Positions 44,889 through 52,100 of a stretch of DNA of 64,000 nt are shown piece by piece. The stretch is from assembly GCA_006218045.1 (NCBI GenBank), contig VBWB01000027.1, forward strand, positions 1-64,000, read 5' to 3'. Origin of the DNA: Stygiobacter sp. (lineage in GTDB: Bacteria; Pseudomonadota; Alphaproteobacteria; Rhodospirillales; Magnetospirillaceae). Position 1 is the first letter of the stretch. Each line of letters begins with the position of its first letter. The position numbers and the translations under genes are program-made. Below the pieces are notes generated by a model. The model saw only the letters and a list, made by a program, of their open reading frames with translations, was not told where the DNA came from and did no database searches.

Positions 44889-45241
44889 TCGTCGAATTCA
44901 CCGAACTGGCCCAACAGGATGTGCGCGACGTCCTGCGCCAGACCAACGACCAGTTCGGCAGCCGGCAATTGCGGCGCTACGCCGCTTTGTTCGACACCGC
45001 CCAAGCCTTGCTGGGGGAGGATGCGGGGCGTCCCGGCTCGCTCGACCGGTCCGATCTGCTGCCCGGCATTCGGCTGTTCCATTTGGAACTGGCGGCGGGT
45101 AAAACCGGCGCCGCGTCCCATTGTCTGTATTACCAAGTCGGAACGCTGTCGGATGGAACGCAAGGCGTGATCGTTCTGCGCGTGCTGCACCAGCGCATGG
45201 AACCGGCCCCGCATCTCGCCAAAGCCCTGCAACAAGGATAA
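44885..45241 (+). CDS. ParE/RelE-superfamily toxin
   Basis: The 118 residues match the ParE branch: VEFTELAQQDVRDVLRQTNDQFGSRQLRRYAALFDTA at the N-terminus, GRPGSLDRSDLLPGIRLFHL in the middle and VIVLRVLHQRMEPAPHL at the end (ParE toxins end in an IxRVLHxRMD-type motif). ParE toxins inhibit DNA gyrase; RelE relatives cut mRNA. The motif favours ParE. It is coupled to the ParD-like gene, and prmA follows after 3 bases, so read-through expression is likely. Confidence 0.88.
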   Translation: MIVEFTELAQQDVRDVLRQTNDQFGSRQLRRYAALFDTAQALLGEDAGRPGSLDRSDLLPGIRLFHLELAAGKTGAASHCLYYQVGTLSDGTQGVIVLRVLHQRMEPAPHLAKALQQG

Positions 45242-45244
45242 ATC

Positions 45245-46144
45245 ATGCCCATCGTCTTCCCCGATATCTGGCACCTGCGTCTGGTTCTCGCCCCCGAGGC
45301 GGTGGACGCCTTTGAAGAGGTGTTCGAGCGCTTCGCCGAATCGGTGACCATGTTCATGGAAGACAAATCGGGCATTTCCGACGGCGATTGCCTGTGGCAC
45401 CTGGAAGGCTATTCCCGCACCCCACCCGACCGCGCCCAGATCACCGCGGCGCTGTCGGCCATCGCCGCCGCCACCGGCCACGATCTGCCGGCCCTGGAAA
45501 TCGACCGCTTGCCCAATGTGGATTGGGTGCTGGAAAACCTGCGCGACTTCCCGCCCATCGATGCCGGGCGCTTCTTCGTCCGCGGTTCGCATTGGGACGG
45601 CAAGGTGCCGACCGGGCGCATCGAATTGCTGGTGGATGCCGGCACCGCCTTCGGCTCGGGCGAGCACGCCACCACGCGCGGCTGCCTGACCATGCTGGAC
45701 AAGCTTGGCAAGCGCCGCCGCTTCCTGCATCCGCTGGATCTGGGAGCGGGATCGGGCATCTTGGGCATCGGCATGGCCAAGATGTGGGCGGTGGACGTGC
45801 TGGCCACCGATATCGACCCCAGCGCCGTCAAGGTCGCCGCCAACAATGCCCGCATGAACGGTGTCGGCGCCCGCTTCACCAGCGTGGTCTCGGACGGTTA
45901 CCGTAATCGGGCGCTGAAGCAGGGCCAGCCCTTCGACATCATCGTCGCCAACATCCTGGCCAAGCCGTTGATGCGCATGGCCAAGGATCTGGCCGCCCAT
46001 CTGGCCCCCGACGGCGTCGCCGTGCTGTCGGGCCTGCTGGACTGGCAGGAACGCATGGTCATGGGCGCGCATGAACCCCAGGGCCTGCGCCTGCGCGAAC
46101 GCATCGTCATCGACGGCTGGGCGACGCTGCTGATCGGGCGTTGA
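45245..46144 (+). CDS. prmA: Ribosomal protein L11 methyltransferase PrmA
   Basis: PrmA trimethylates ribosomal protein L11. The 299 residues have a substrate-binding N-terminal domain (about residues 1-100) and a methyltransferase domain with GTAFGSGEHATTRGCL, LDLGAGSGILGIGMAKM, ATDIDPSAVKVAANNARMN and DIIVANILAKPLMRMA, all PrmA hallmarks. It begins 3 bases after the toxin stop. GC-rich repeat units begin right after its stop codon. Confidence 0.95.
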   Translation: MPIVFPDIWHLRLVLAPEAVDAFEEVFERFAESVTMFMEDKSGISDGDCLWHLEGYSRTPPDRAQITAALSAIAAATGHDLPALEIDRLPNVDWVLENLRDFPPIDAGRFFVRGSHWDGKVPTGRIELLVDAGTAFGSGEHATTRGCLTMLDKLGKRRRFLHPLDLGAGSGILGIGMAKMWAVDVLATDIDPSAVKVAANNARMNGVGARFTSVVSDGYRNRALKQGQPFDIIVANILAKPLMRMAKDLAAHLAPDGVAVLSGLLDWQERMVMGAHEPQGLRLRERIVIDGWATLLIGR

Positions 46145-46146
46145 GC

Positions 46147-46215
46147 GGGCCGGCCTTCGGCCCCAAGCCCGCGCGGCGCCCGAGCGGGTCCGTCCACGGG
46201 CCGGCCTGCGGCCCA
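46147..46215. repeat. Two degenerate 51-base repeat units after prmA
   Basis: GGGCCGGCC(TT/TG)CGGCC starts at 46147 and again at 46198, 51 bases apart. The linker AAGCCCGCGCGGCGCCCG matches, with a few changes, the linker of the array at 47058-47192 on the other side of the next gene, so both arrays belong to one repeat family. Each core folds as a hairpin. Confidence 0.75.
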
Positions 46216-46276
46216 GTTGCCCAACCCACCCGAAAGGCGTAGAGTGCCCTGGGGTTGGGTTACAGGGGATTACCGC

Positions 46277-47056
46277 ATGAATCGTCTTGCCGTCATTTGC
46301 GCCGCCGCCGCCAGCTTGGCCTTAAGCGCCTGCGCCTCCGATCCGCAGCCCATGACCTCGGCCCCGGCCAAGCGCATGGTCACCCCGCCCGGTGGGTTGT
46401 GGGAAGTGGTCGAAGCAATGGCCGTCGCCCCCACCGGCACCGACAAATCGCCCTATCTCGGGCAAAAGCTGGCGCTTTATGAGACCAGTGCCGGCGATCC
46501 GGCGGGCCGCACATGCGCCAAGCCGGTCTATATGGGCTGGGAAGCCGAGGCCGCCAGCATGGTCGGCGCCGCCGCCAAGCCGGGCGAAATGCGCCCGGTC
46601 ATGGACGTGACCTGCGACGGCCAGGCCTTTGCCACCTATATGGGCATGGCCGATGGCAGCCTGATGACCCGCGTCAACAACTGGGCCTTGACCCTGAAGC
46701 GGGTGCCGCCCGAGGCGATGATGGCCAAGGCGCCCGAACCGGCCCCCGCCCCCGAGCCGGTAAAGGCGGAGCCGGCCAAGGCTGAGCCGGCCAAAATGGC
46801 CGAAGCCGACAAGCGCAGCATCGTCTACCTGGCGTCGTATAAAAACGAGCAGACCGCCCAATCCGGTTGGAAGGCCTTGGCGAAAAAGTCGCCGATCCTG
46901 GCCAAGCAGGAGCCGGTGATCACCCCGTTCGATCTGGGCAAGAAGGGCAAGTGGTACCGTCTGTACGGTCTGGCCGTCGACGAGGCCGAGCGCGCCGCCA
47001 TCTGCACACAATTGGGCAAGCTGGTGGACGAATGCGGCTCGCGCCTGCGCGAGTGA
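46277..47056 (+). CDS. SPOR-domain lipoprotein
   Basis: The 259 residues begin with a lipoprotein signal (MNRLAVICAAAASLALSAC, lipobox LSAC). A middle domain with two cysteines follows (AGRTCAKPVYMGWEAE, VTCDGQAF), then a Pro/Ala/Glu-rich linker with a short repeat (KAEPAKAEPAK), and a C-terminal SPOR-like domain (about residues 185-255, with RSIVYLASYKNEQTAQSGWKAL and WYRLYGLAVDEAERAAIC). SPOR domains bind denuded septal peptidoglycan. The anchor suggests the inner leaflet of the outer membrane. Related repeat arrays lie on both sides of the gene. Confidence 0.82.
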   Translation: MNRLAVICAAAASLALSACASDPQPMTSAPAKRMVTPPGGLWEVVEAMAVAPTGTDKSPYLGQKLALYETSAGDPAGRTCAKPVYMGWEAEAASMVGAAAKPGEMRPVMDVTCDGQAFATYMGMADGSLMTRVNNWALTLKRVPPEAMMAKAPEPAPAPEPVKAEPAKAEPAKMAEADKRSIVYLASYKNEQTAQSGWKALAKKSPILAKQEPVITPFDLGKKGKWYRLYGLAVDEAERAAICTQLGKLVDECGSRLRE

Positions 47057-47057
47057 G

Positions 47058-47192
47058 CCCGCTTGCGGGCCGCGCTTCGCGCATGAGCCCGCGTGGCGTC
47101 TGAACGGGCCCCGCTTGCGGGCCGCGCTTCGCGCATGAGCCTGCGTGGCGTCTGAACGGGCCCGCTTGCGGGCCGCGCTTCGCGCATGAGCC
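47058..47192. repeat. Three 51-52-base tandem repeats after the SPOR lipoprotein gene
   Basis: Units start at 47058, 47110 and 47161, each beginning CCCGCTTGCGGGCCGCGCTT and continuing CGCGCATGAGCC. CCCGC-TT-GCGGG is a hairpin in each unit. The first two units are nearly identical and the third is cut short after GAGCCCG. The array fills the gap before the ABC-F gene. Confidence 0.92.
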
Positions 47193-47230
47193 CGCTTGCG
47201 CGAAGTGCCCTCAAGGTGTAGGTGAAGCCT

Positions 47231-49036
47231 ATGGCTTCACCACCCCTTCTCAGCTTGCGCGACGTGCGCTTGACCTTCGGCGGCAACCCGCTGTTCGAGG
47301 GCGTCACCACCTGGGTCGGCAAGGGCGACAAGACCGTTCTGGTCGGTCGCAACGGCTCGGGCAAATCCACCTTGCTCAAGGTCTTCGCCGGCGAAATCCT
47401 GGCCGATTCGGGCGAACGCTTCGTCCAGCCCGGCGCCCGCATCAGCTATCTGCATCAGGACCCGGTGATCGAAACCGCCACCTTGGCCGAGTTCGTCGCC
47501 CAAGGTCTGGCCGCGGACGAGCATGACCAGACCTGGCGCGTCGATGCCATGATGGAATCCTTGGGCGTCGACGGCAGCCGCGATCCGGCCAATCTGTCCG
47601 GCGGCGAGGGCCGCCGTGCCGCCCTCGCCCGCGCCCTGGTCGGCAATCCCGATGCGTTGTTGCTGGACGAACCCACCAACCATCTGGACCTGCCCACCAT
47701 CTTGTGGCTGGAACAGTGGCTGAAGGACTATCCGGGCGCCCTGGTGATGATCAGCCACGACCGCCGTTTCCTCGAAAGCGTGTCGAGGCAGACCCTGTGG
47801 CTGGAGCGCGGCGTGGTGCGGCGGGCCGAGTTCGGCTTTGCCGGCTTCGGCCAATGGCAGGAAGACACCTACGCGGCGGAAGAAGCCGAACTCGACCGCA
47901 TGAACAACAACCTGCGCCAGGAACTGCATTGGCTGTCGCGCGGCGTCACCGCCCGCAGAAAGCGCAATATGGGCCGGTTGCGGGCCTTGCAGGGCTTGCG
48001 CAAGGAACGCTCGACCCGGCTATCGTCGAAGATGGACAACGACCGCCGCGTCGCCATGGAAGCCGATGCCGGCGAGATATCGGGCCGGCTGGTCATCGAG
48101 GCCACCGATCTGGTGAAAAAGTTCGACGGCAAGGTGGTGGCCGATGGCTTTTCCACCCGCATCATGCGCGGCGACCGCGTCGGCCTGATCGGCCCCAACG
48201 GCGCCGGCAAGACCACTTTGCTGCGCATGCTGACCGGCGATCTGGCCCCCGATGGCGGCGAGGTCAAGTTGGGCACCAATCTGGAACCGGCCTATTTCGA
48301 CCAGCGCCGCGACCGCCTGGACCCGGATCTCACCGTGTGGGACACCCTGACCGACGGGCGCGGCGATAATGTGTGGGTGCGCGGCGCGCCTCGGCACGTG
48401 GTCGGCTATATGCGCGATTTCCTGTTCAGCGACAATCAGGCCCGCACGCCGGTGCGTGCGCTGTCGGGCGGCGAGCGCAACCGCCTGCTGCTGGCCAAGC
48501 TGCTGGCCAAGTCGTCCAACCTGCTGATCCTGGACGAACCCACCAACGATCTGGACATGGATACTCTGGACCTGCTGGAGGAAATGCTGGCCGATTATCA
48601 GGGCACGCTGTTGGTGGTCAGCCACGACCGCGACTTCCTCGACCGGCTGGTGACCAGCGTCATCGCCGTCGAAGGTGACGGCGACATCACGGAATATGTG
48701 GGCGGCTATTCCGATTATCTGGCGCAAAAGCCCCAGGCCAAGGCGGTGGAAGCGGCCAAACCGGCGGCCAAGGCGGAAACCGCCAAGCCCAAATCGCCAG
48801 GCAAGCTGTCGTACAAGGACCAGCGCGAGTTGGACGATTTGCCGGTGCGGCTGGATAAGCTGCATGCCGAGATCGCCACGCTTGAAACAGACTTGGCCGA
48901 TCCCAATCTGTATGCGCGCGACCCGGCCCGCTTCGACAAGACGGCCAAGCGCGTCGACGTTGCCCGCGCCGAGCTGGAAACAGCAGAGGAACGCTGGCTG
49001 GAACTGGAAAGCCTGCGTGAAGAACTGGCCGGATAA
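47231..49036 (+). CDS. ABC-F family ATPase (Uup-like)
   Basis: The 601 residues contain two ABC cassettes in tandem: Walker A GRNGSGKST and signature NLSGGEGRR in the first, GPNGAGKTT and ALSGGERNR in the second, each with LLDEPTNHLD or ILDEPTNDLD. A linker of the ABC-F type joins them, and a C-terminal coiled coil (about residues 530-601) resembles that of Uup. There are no membrane segments, so it acts on ribosomes or DNA rather than in transport. I chose the ATG at 47231; a GTG at 47222 is the alternative. Confidence 0.93.
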   Translation: MASPPLLSLRDVRLTFGGNPLFEGVTTWVGKGDKTVLVGRNGSGKSTLLKVFAGEILADSGERFVQPGARISYLHQDPVIETATLAEFVAQGLAADEHDQTWRVDAMMESLGVDGSRDPANLSGGEGRRAALARALVGNPDALLLDEPTNHLDLPTILWLEQWLKDYPGALVMISHDRRFLESVSRQTLWLERGVVRRAEFGFAGFGQWQEDTYAAEEAELDRMNNNLRQELHWLSRGVTARRKRNMGRLRALQGLRKERSTRLSSKMDNDRRVAMEADAGEISGRLVIEATDLVKKFDGKVVADGFSTRIMRGDRVGLIGPNGAGKTTLLRMLTGDLAPDGGEVKLGTNLEPAYFDQRRDRLDPDLTVWDTLTDGRGDNVWVRGAPRHVVGYMRDFLFSDNQARTPVRALSGGERNRLLLAKLLAKSSNLLILDEPTNDLDMDTLDLLEEMLADYQGTLLVVSHDRDFLDRLVTSVIAVEGDGDITEYVGGYSDYLAQKPQAKAVEAAKPAAKAETAKPKSPGKLSYKDQRELDDLPVRLDKLHAEIATLETDLADPNLYARDPARFDKTAKRVDVARAELETAEERWLELESLREELAG

Positions 49037-49042
49037 ACCCTG

Positions 49043-49927
49043 ATGCCGCTCAAGGATTGGTTGCTGGCCATCTGCGTCGTCACCCTGTGGGGGCTGAACT
49101 TCATCGCCGTCAAGGTGGCGGTCCAGACCATTCCGCCGTTTTTGCTGACCGCCATCCGTTTCGCCCTGGTCGCCGCCGTGCTGGCGCCGCTGTTCCGCCC
49201 CGCCCGTCCGCAGTGGAAAGGCATCATCGGCATCGCCGTGGTGCTGGGTGTCGGCCATTTCGGCCTGATGTTCGTGGGCGTGTCGGGCATGGATGCGGCC
49301 AGTGCCGCCATCATCACCCAATTGGGCGTCCCCTTCTCGGCCCTGGTGGCCTGGGTCGCCTTCGGCGAAAAACTGGGCCTGGGCCGGGCCATCGGCCTGA
49401 TCCTGGCCTTTTCCGGCGTCGCCCTGCTGGCCGGTGAACCCAGCCTGCCGTCGCTGCTGCCGGTGCTGATCCTGGTCGCCGCCATGGTCGCCTGGGCGGT
49501 CAGCAACGTCCAGGTCAAGCGCCTGGGCGACATCAATCCACTGGCCTTGAACGGCTGGATGGCGGTGTTCGCCGTCCCCATGCTGCTGGCTTTGTCGCTG
49601 GCGCTGGAAAGCGGCCACGCCCAATTACCGGCCCGCCTGCTGGCCGATTGGAAGCCCCTGGCCGGGCTGGCCTATACGGTGATCGCCTCGTCACTGGTGG
49701 CTTATACCCTGTGGTATGGTCTGTTGGCCCGCCATCCCATGAACCGGGTGGTTCCGGTCACCTTGCTGGGGCCGGTGGTCGCCGTCGCCGGCGGCGTGCT
49801 GATGCTGGGCGAAACGCTGACCTGGCAAAAGCTGGTGGGCGGCGCCATCACCATCTGCGGCGTGGCGGTGGTGCTCTTCCTGGGCGGCGTCAGGCAACCG
49901 CCGGCCGAACCGGAACCGGGCACATGA
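49043..49927 (+). CDS. EamA/DMT-family transporter
   Basis: The 294 residues have about ten hydrophobic segments in two EamA repeats. The first starts WLLAICVVTLWGLNFIAVKVA and ends near residue 135, and the second includes AMVAWAVSNVQVKRLGDINPL and VPVTLLGPVVAVAGGVLMLGE. The family exports metabolites such as amino acids or pyridoxal-related compounds; the substrate is unknown. It starts 6 bases after the ABC-F stop and overlaps the amidase as ATGA. Confidence 0.92.
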   Translation: MPLKDWLLAICVVTLWGLNFIAVKVAVQTIPPFLLTAIRFALVAAVLAPLFRPARPQWKGIIGIAVVLGVGHFGLMFVGVSGMDAASAAIITQLGVPFSALVAWVAFGEKLGLGRAIGLILAFSGVALLAGEPSLPSLLPVLILVAAMVAWAVSNVQVKRLGDINPLALNGWMAVFAVPMLLALSLALESGHAQLPARLLADWKPLAGLAYTVIASSLVAYTLWYGLLARHPMNRVVPVTLLGPVVAVAGGVLMLGETLTWQKLVGGAITICGVAVVLFLGGVRQPPAEPEPGT

Positions 49928-50631
49928 TCCACCACCCGTCCCCCAATCACGAAGCCCGCCGCGTCGATGTCATCGACATGCTGGTGCTGCATTACACCGG
50001 CATGCCAAGCGCCGAATTGGCGTTGCAGCGGCTATGCGACCCGGCGGCCAAGGTCTCGGCCCATTACCTGATCGGCGAGGATGGCACGGTGCTGGCCCTG
50101 GTCCCCGAGGAGCGCCGCGCCTGGCATGCCGGGCTGGCGTCGTGGCGCGGCCACACCGACATCAATTCCCGCTCCATCGGCATTGAGCTGGTCAATCCGG
50201 GGCATGAATTCGGCTATCGCCCGTTCCCCGACGCCCAGATCGATGCGCTGATCGGCCTGGCCCAGACGATCCTGGCCCGCCATCCCATCGCCGCCCGCAA
50301 CGTGGTCGGCCATTCCGACATCGCGCCGTCGCGTAAATCCGATCCGGGCGAATTGTTCCCGTGGCCGCGGCTTAAATCCTATGGCATCGGCCTGTGGCCG
50401 TTTTCCGGCCAGGAAAAGGTGGAGTGGCTGCCGCAGGAATCCCTGCGCCGGCTGGCCGCGTATGGTTATGACATCAGCGCGCCGGTGGCGGCGATGACCG
50501 CCTTTCAGCGCCATTTCCGCCCCGATCTGATCAATGGCGGCAATGACCCGGAAACCGCCGGGCGCCTCGAGCGCCTGCTGGGGGCGTTGCGCCCCGGCAT
50601 GGCCCCGGTGGTGTCTTACGAGGGGGGCTGA
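49924..50631 (+). CDS. N-acetylmuramoyl-L-alanine amidase (AmpD/AmiD-like)
   Basis: The 235-residue amidase_2 enzyme has zinc and catalytic motifs in order: VLHYTGM (first His), KVSAHYLIGEDG, AWHAG, SIGIELVNPG (Glu), and VVGHSDIAPSRKSDPGELFPW (His and Asp). A C-terminal PGRP-associated peptidoglycan-binding-type segment follows (about residues 175-235, with LAAYGYDISAPVAAMTAFQRHFRP). There is no signal peptide, so a cytoplasmic recycling role of the AmpD type fits. The start overlaps the EamA stop. Confidence 0.93.
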   Translation: MIHHPSPNHEARRVDVIDMLVLHYTGMPSAELALQRLCDPAAKVSAHYLIGEDGTVLALVPEERRAWHAGLASWRGHTDINSRSIGIELVNPGHEFGYRPFPDAQIDALIGLAQTILARHPIAARNVVGHSDIAPSRKSDPGELFPWPRLKSYGIGLWPFSGQEKVEWLPQESLRRLAAYGYDISAPVAAMTAFQRHFRPDLINGGNDPETAGRLERLLGALRPGMAPVVSYEGG

Positions 50632-50646
50632 TGCCCAGGGCATCAG
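50628..50646. terminator. Palindrome covering the stops of two convergent genes
   Basis: CTGATGCCCAGGGCATCAG is a near-perfect 19-base palindrome. It contains the amidase stop (50629-50631) and the complement of the tonB stop (50643-50645). It may act as a short bidirectional terminator, although neither side has a T-run. Confidence 0.4.
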
Positions 50647-51299
50647 GTCAGCCTGAACAGGATGGGCACCACCACGGCCCCGGCCACCGGCACGCCATCG
50701 GCCAAGGCCGGACGCAGCCGCCATTGCCGCAGGGCGGTGATCGCCGCCCTGTCCAGTGCCGGGTCGCCGCTGCTGTGGACCAGATCGATTGCGGTGGGGC
50801 GTCCTTCGGCATCCACCAGCAGACGCAGCACCACCCGGCCCTCGGTGCCGCGCCGCCGCGCGCTCCACGGATAATCCGGCATGGGGGTGTGGGCGGCGCC
50901 CAGGGTGTAGCCGGGCGGATTGGAGCCCTGGCCGAGACCCGGCGGCGCCTTGCTCTCTCCCGGCGCTGACGATGGCGCGGCGGCGGCCATGGTGCCGCTG
51001 CCGGACATTTGTTCCGACGGGGCGGGCGTGGTTTCCGGCGGGGCGGTCGGCATTGGCGGCGGCTTGGGTCTTTTTGCCGCTGCCGGCTTGCTTGCGGCCC
51101 TGACGGGCGACACCGACCGGCGGGCCGGTGCCGATCCGACCGCAGCGGCGGATGGCGGCGCCATGACCAGTTCGACCTCGTGGGGCGTCTCGACGGCGGT
51201 CGTCGGCTCCGCCCAGGGCGTCAGCAGCGCCGCCATGACGGCGGCATGCAGGCCGAGCGAGGCGATGGCGGCCAGGGCGGGGGGGCGAAGGACGGGCAT
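50643..51299 (-). CDS. TonB-family energy transducer
   Basis: The 218 residues have an N-terminal membrane anchor (about residues 9-26, AAIASLGLHAAVMAALLTP), a periplasm-spanning Pro/Ala/Ser-rich linker (about residues 45-130) and a C-terminal TonB domain (DYPWSARRRGTEGRVVLRLLVDAEGRP, then ALRQWRLRPALADGVPV). It powers outer-membrane receptors with the proton-motive force from ExbBD. It is the last gene of the cobalamin-riboswitch operon, so it probably serves the receptor at 54490-56373. No exbBD genes are in the window. Confidence 0.92.
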   Translation of the reverse strand: MPVLRPPALAAIASLGLHAAVMAALLTPWAEPTTAVETPHEVELVMAPPSAAAVGSAPARRSVSPVRAASKPAAAKRPKPPPMPTAPPETTPAPSEQMSGSGTMAAAAPSSAPGESKAPPGLGQGSNPPGYTLGAAHTPMPDYPWSARRRGTEGRVVLRLLVDAEGRPTAIDLVHSSGDPALDRAAITALRQWRLRPALADGVPVAGAVVVPILFRLT

Positions 51300-51314
51300 G
51301 GTTTCGCCTCCCTC

Positions 51315-52100
51315 TCAGGCGGAAAGCGCCGACCACGGCAACAGATAAGGCGCTCCCCGGTGTTCGCCCCGGGCCACCTGGATATTGTAGACGCGGGCCA
51401 GCAGGGCATCGTCCAGCACCTGGGCGGGCGGACCTTCCGCCGCCACCCGGCCTTGGTCCAGCACCAGCACCCGGTCGCAATGGCGGGACGCCAGGGCCAA
51501 GTCGTGCACCACCACCACCACCGCGTCACCGGCTTGGGCGCGACGACGCAGCATTGCCAGCACCTGCAACTGATGCCCGGGATCGAGATGGGCGACCGGT
51601 TCGTCGGCCAGCAGGATTGGGGCCTCCACCGCCAGGGCGCGGGCCAACAGGACGCGGGCGCGCTCGCCTCCCGACAGGGCGGTCATGGGACGGTCGGCCA
51701 GGGCTTCCACATCGGTCTCGGCCAAGGCGCGACGGACCGCCATTTGGTCGCGCTTTTGCGCGGCGCGGCGGTCGGCGGCCCAGGCGACACGATGGGGCAG
51801 TCGTCCCAGGGCGACCACGTCGCGCACCCGCATGGGCCAGTGGCTGTCCGTGCCCTGGGGCAGATAGGCGACGCTGCGCGCGCGCGCGGTCGGCGGCAGT
51901 CTGGACGCATCGACGCCGTCCAGGCGGACCATCGCCGGGCCGCGCAAGCCGGCCAGCACCTTGATCAAAGTGGTCTTCCCCGCCCCGTTCGGTCCCAGCA
52001 AGCCCAGGATTTCGCCTGCGGCGATCCTGATTCCGACATGGCTCAGGACATCCCGCCCCGACAGCGTGATGGAGATGTCATGGGCTTCGAGTACGCTCAT
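51315..52100 (-). CDS. btuD: Cobalamin/metal-chelate ABC transporter ATP-binding protein
   Basis: The 261 residues are a single FepC/BtuD-type ABC domain: Walker A GLLGPNGAGKTTLIKVLAGL (about residues 34-53), Q-loop YLPQGTDSHWPMRV, signature ALSGGERARVLLARAL, Walker B ILLADEPVAHLDPGHQ and switch His in VVVHDLALA. Riboswitch control of the operon makes cobalamin or a corrinoid the likely substrate. The ATG overlaps the permease stop as ATGA. The gene is 15 bases before tonB. Confidence 0.92.
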   Translation of the reverse strand: MSVLEAHDISITLSGRDVLSHVGIRIAAGEILGLLGPNGAGKTTLIKVLAGLRGPAMVRLDGVDASRLPPTARARSVAYLPQGTDSHWPMRVRDVVALGRLPHRVAWAADRRAAQKRDQMAVRRALAETDVEALADRPMTALSGGERARVLLARALAVEAPILLADEPVAHLDPGHQLQVLAMLRRRAQAGDAVVVVVHDLALASRHCDRVLVLDQGRVAAEGPPAQVLDDALLARVYNIQVARGEHRGAPYLLPWSALSA

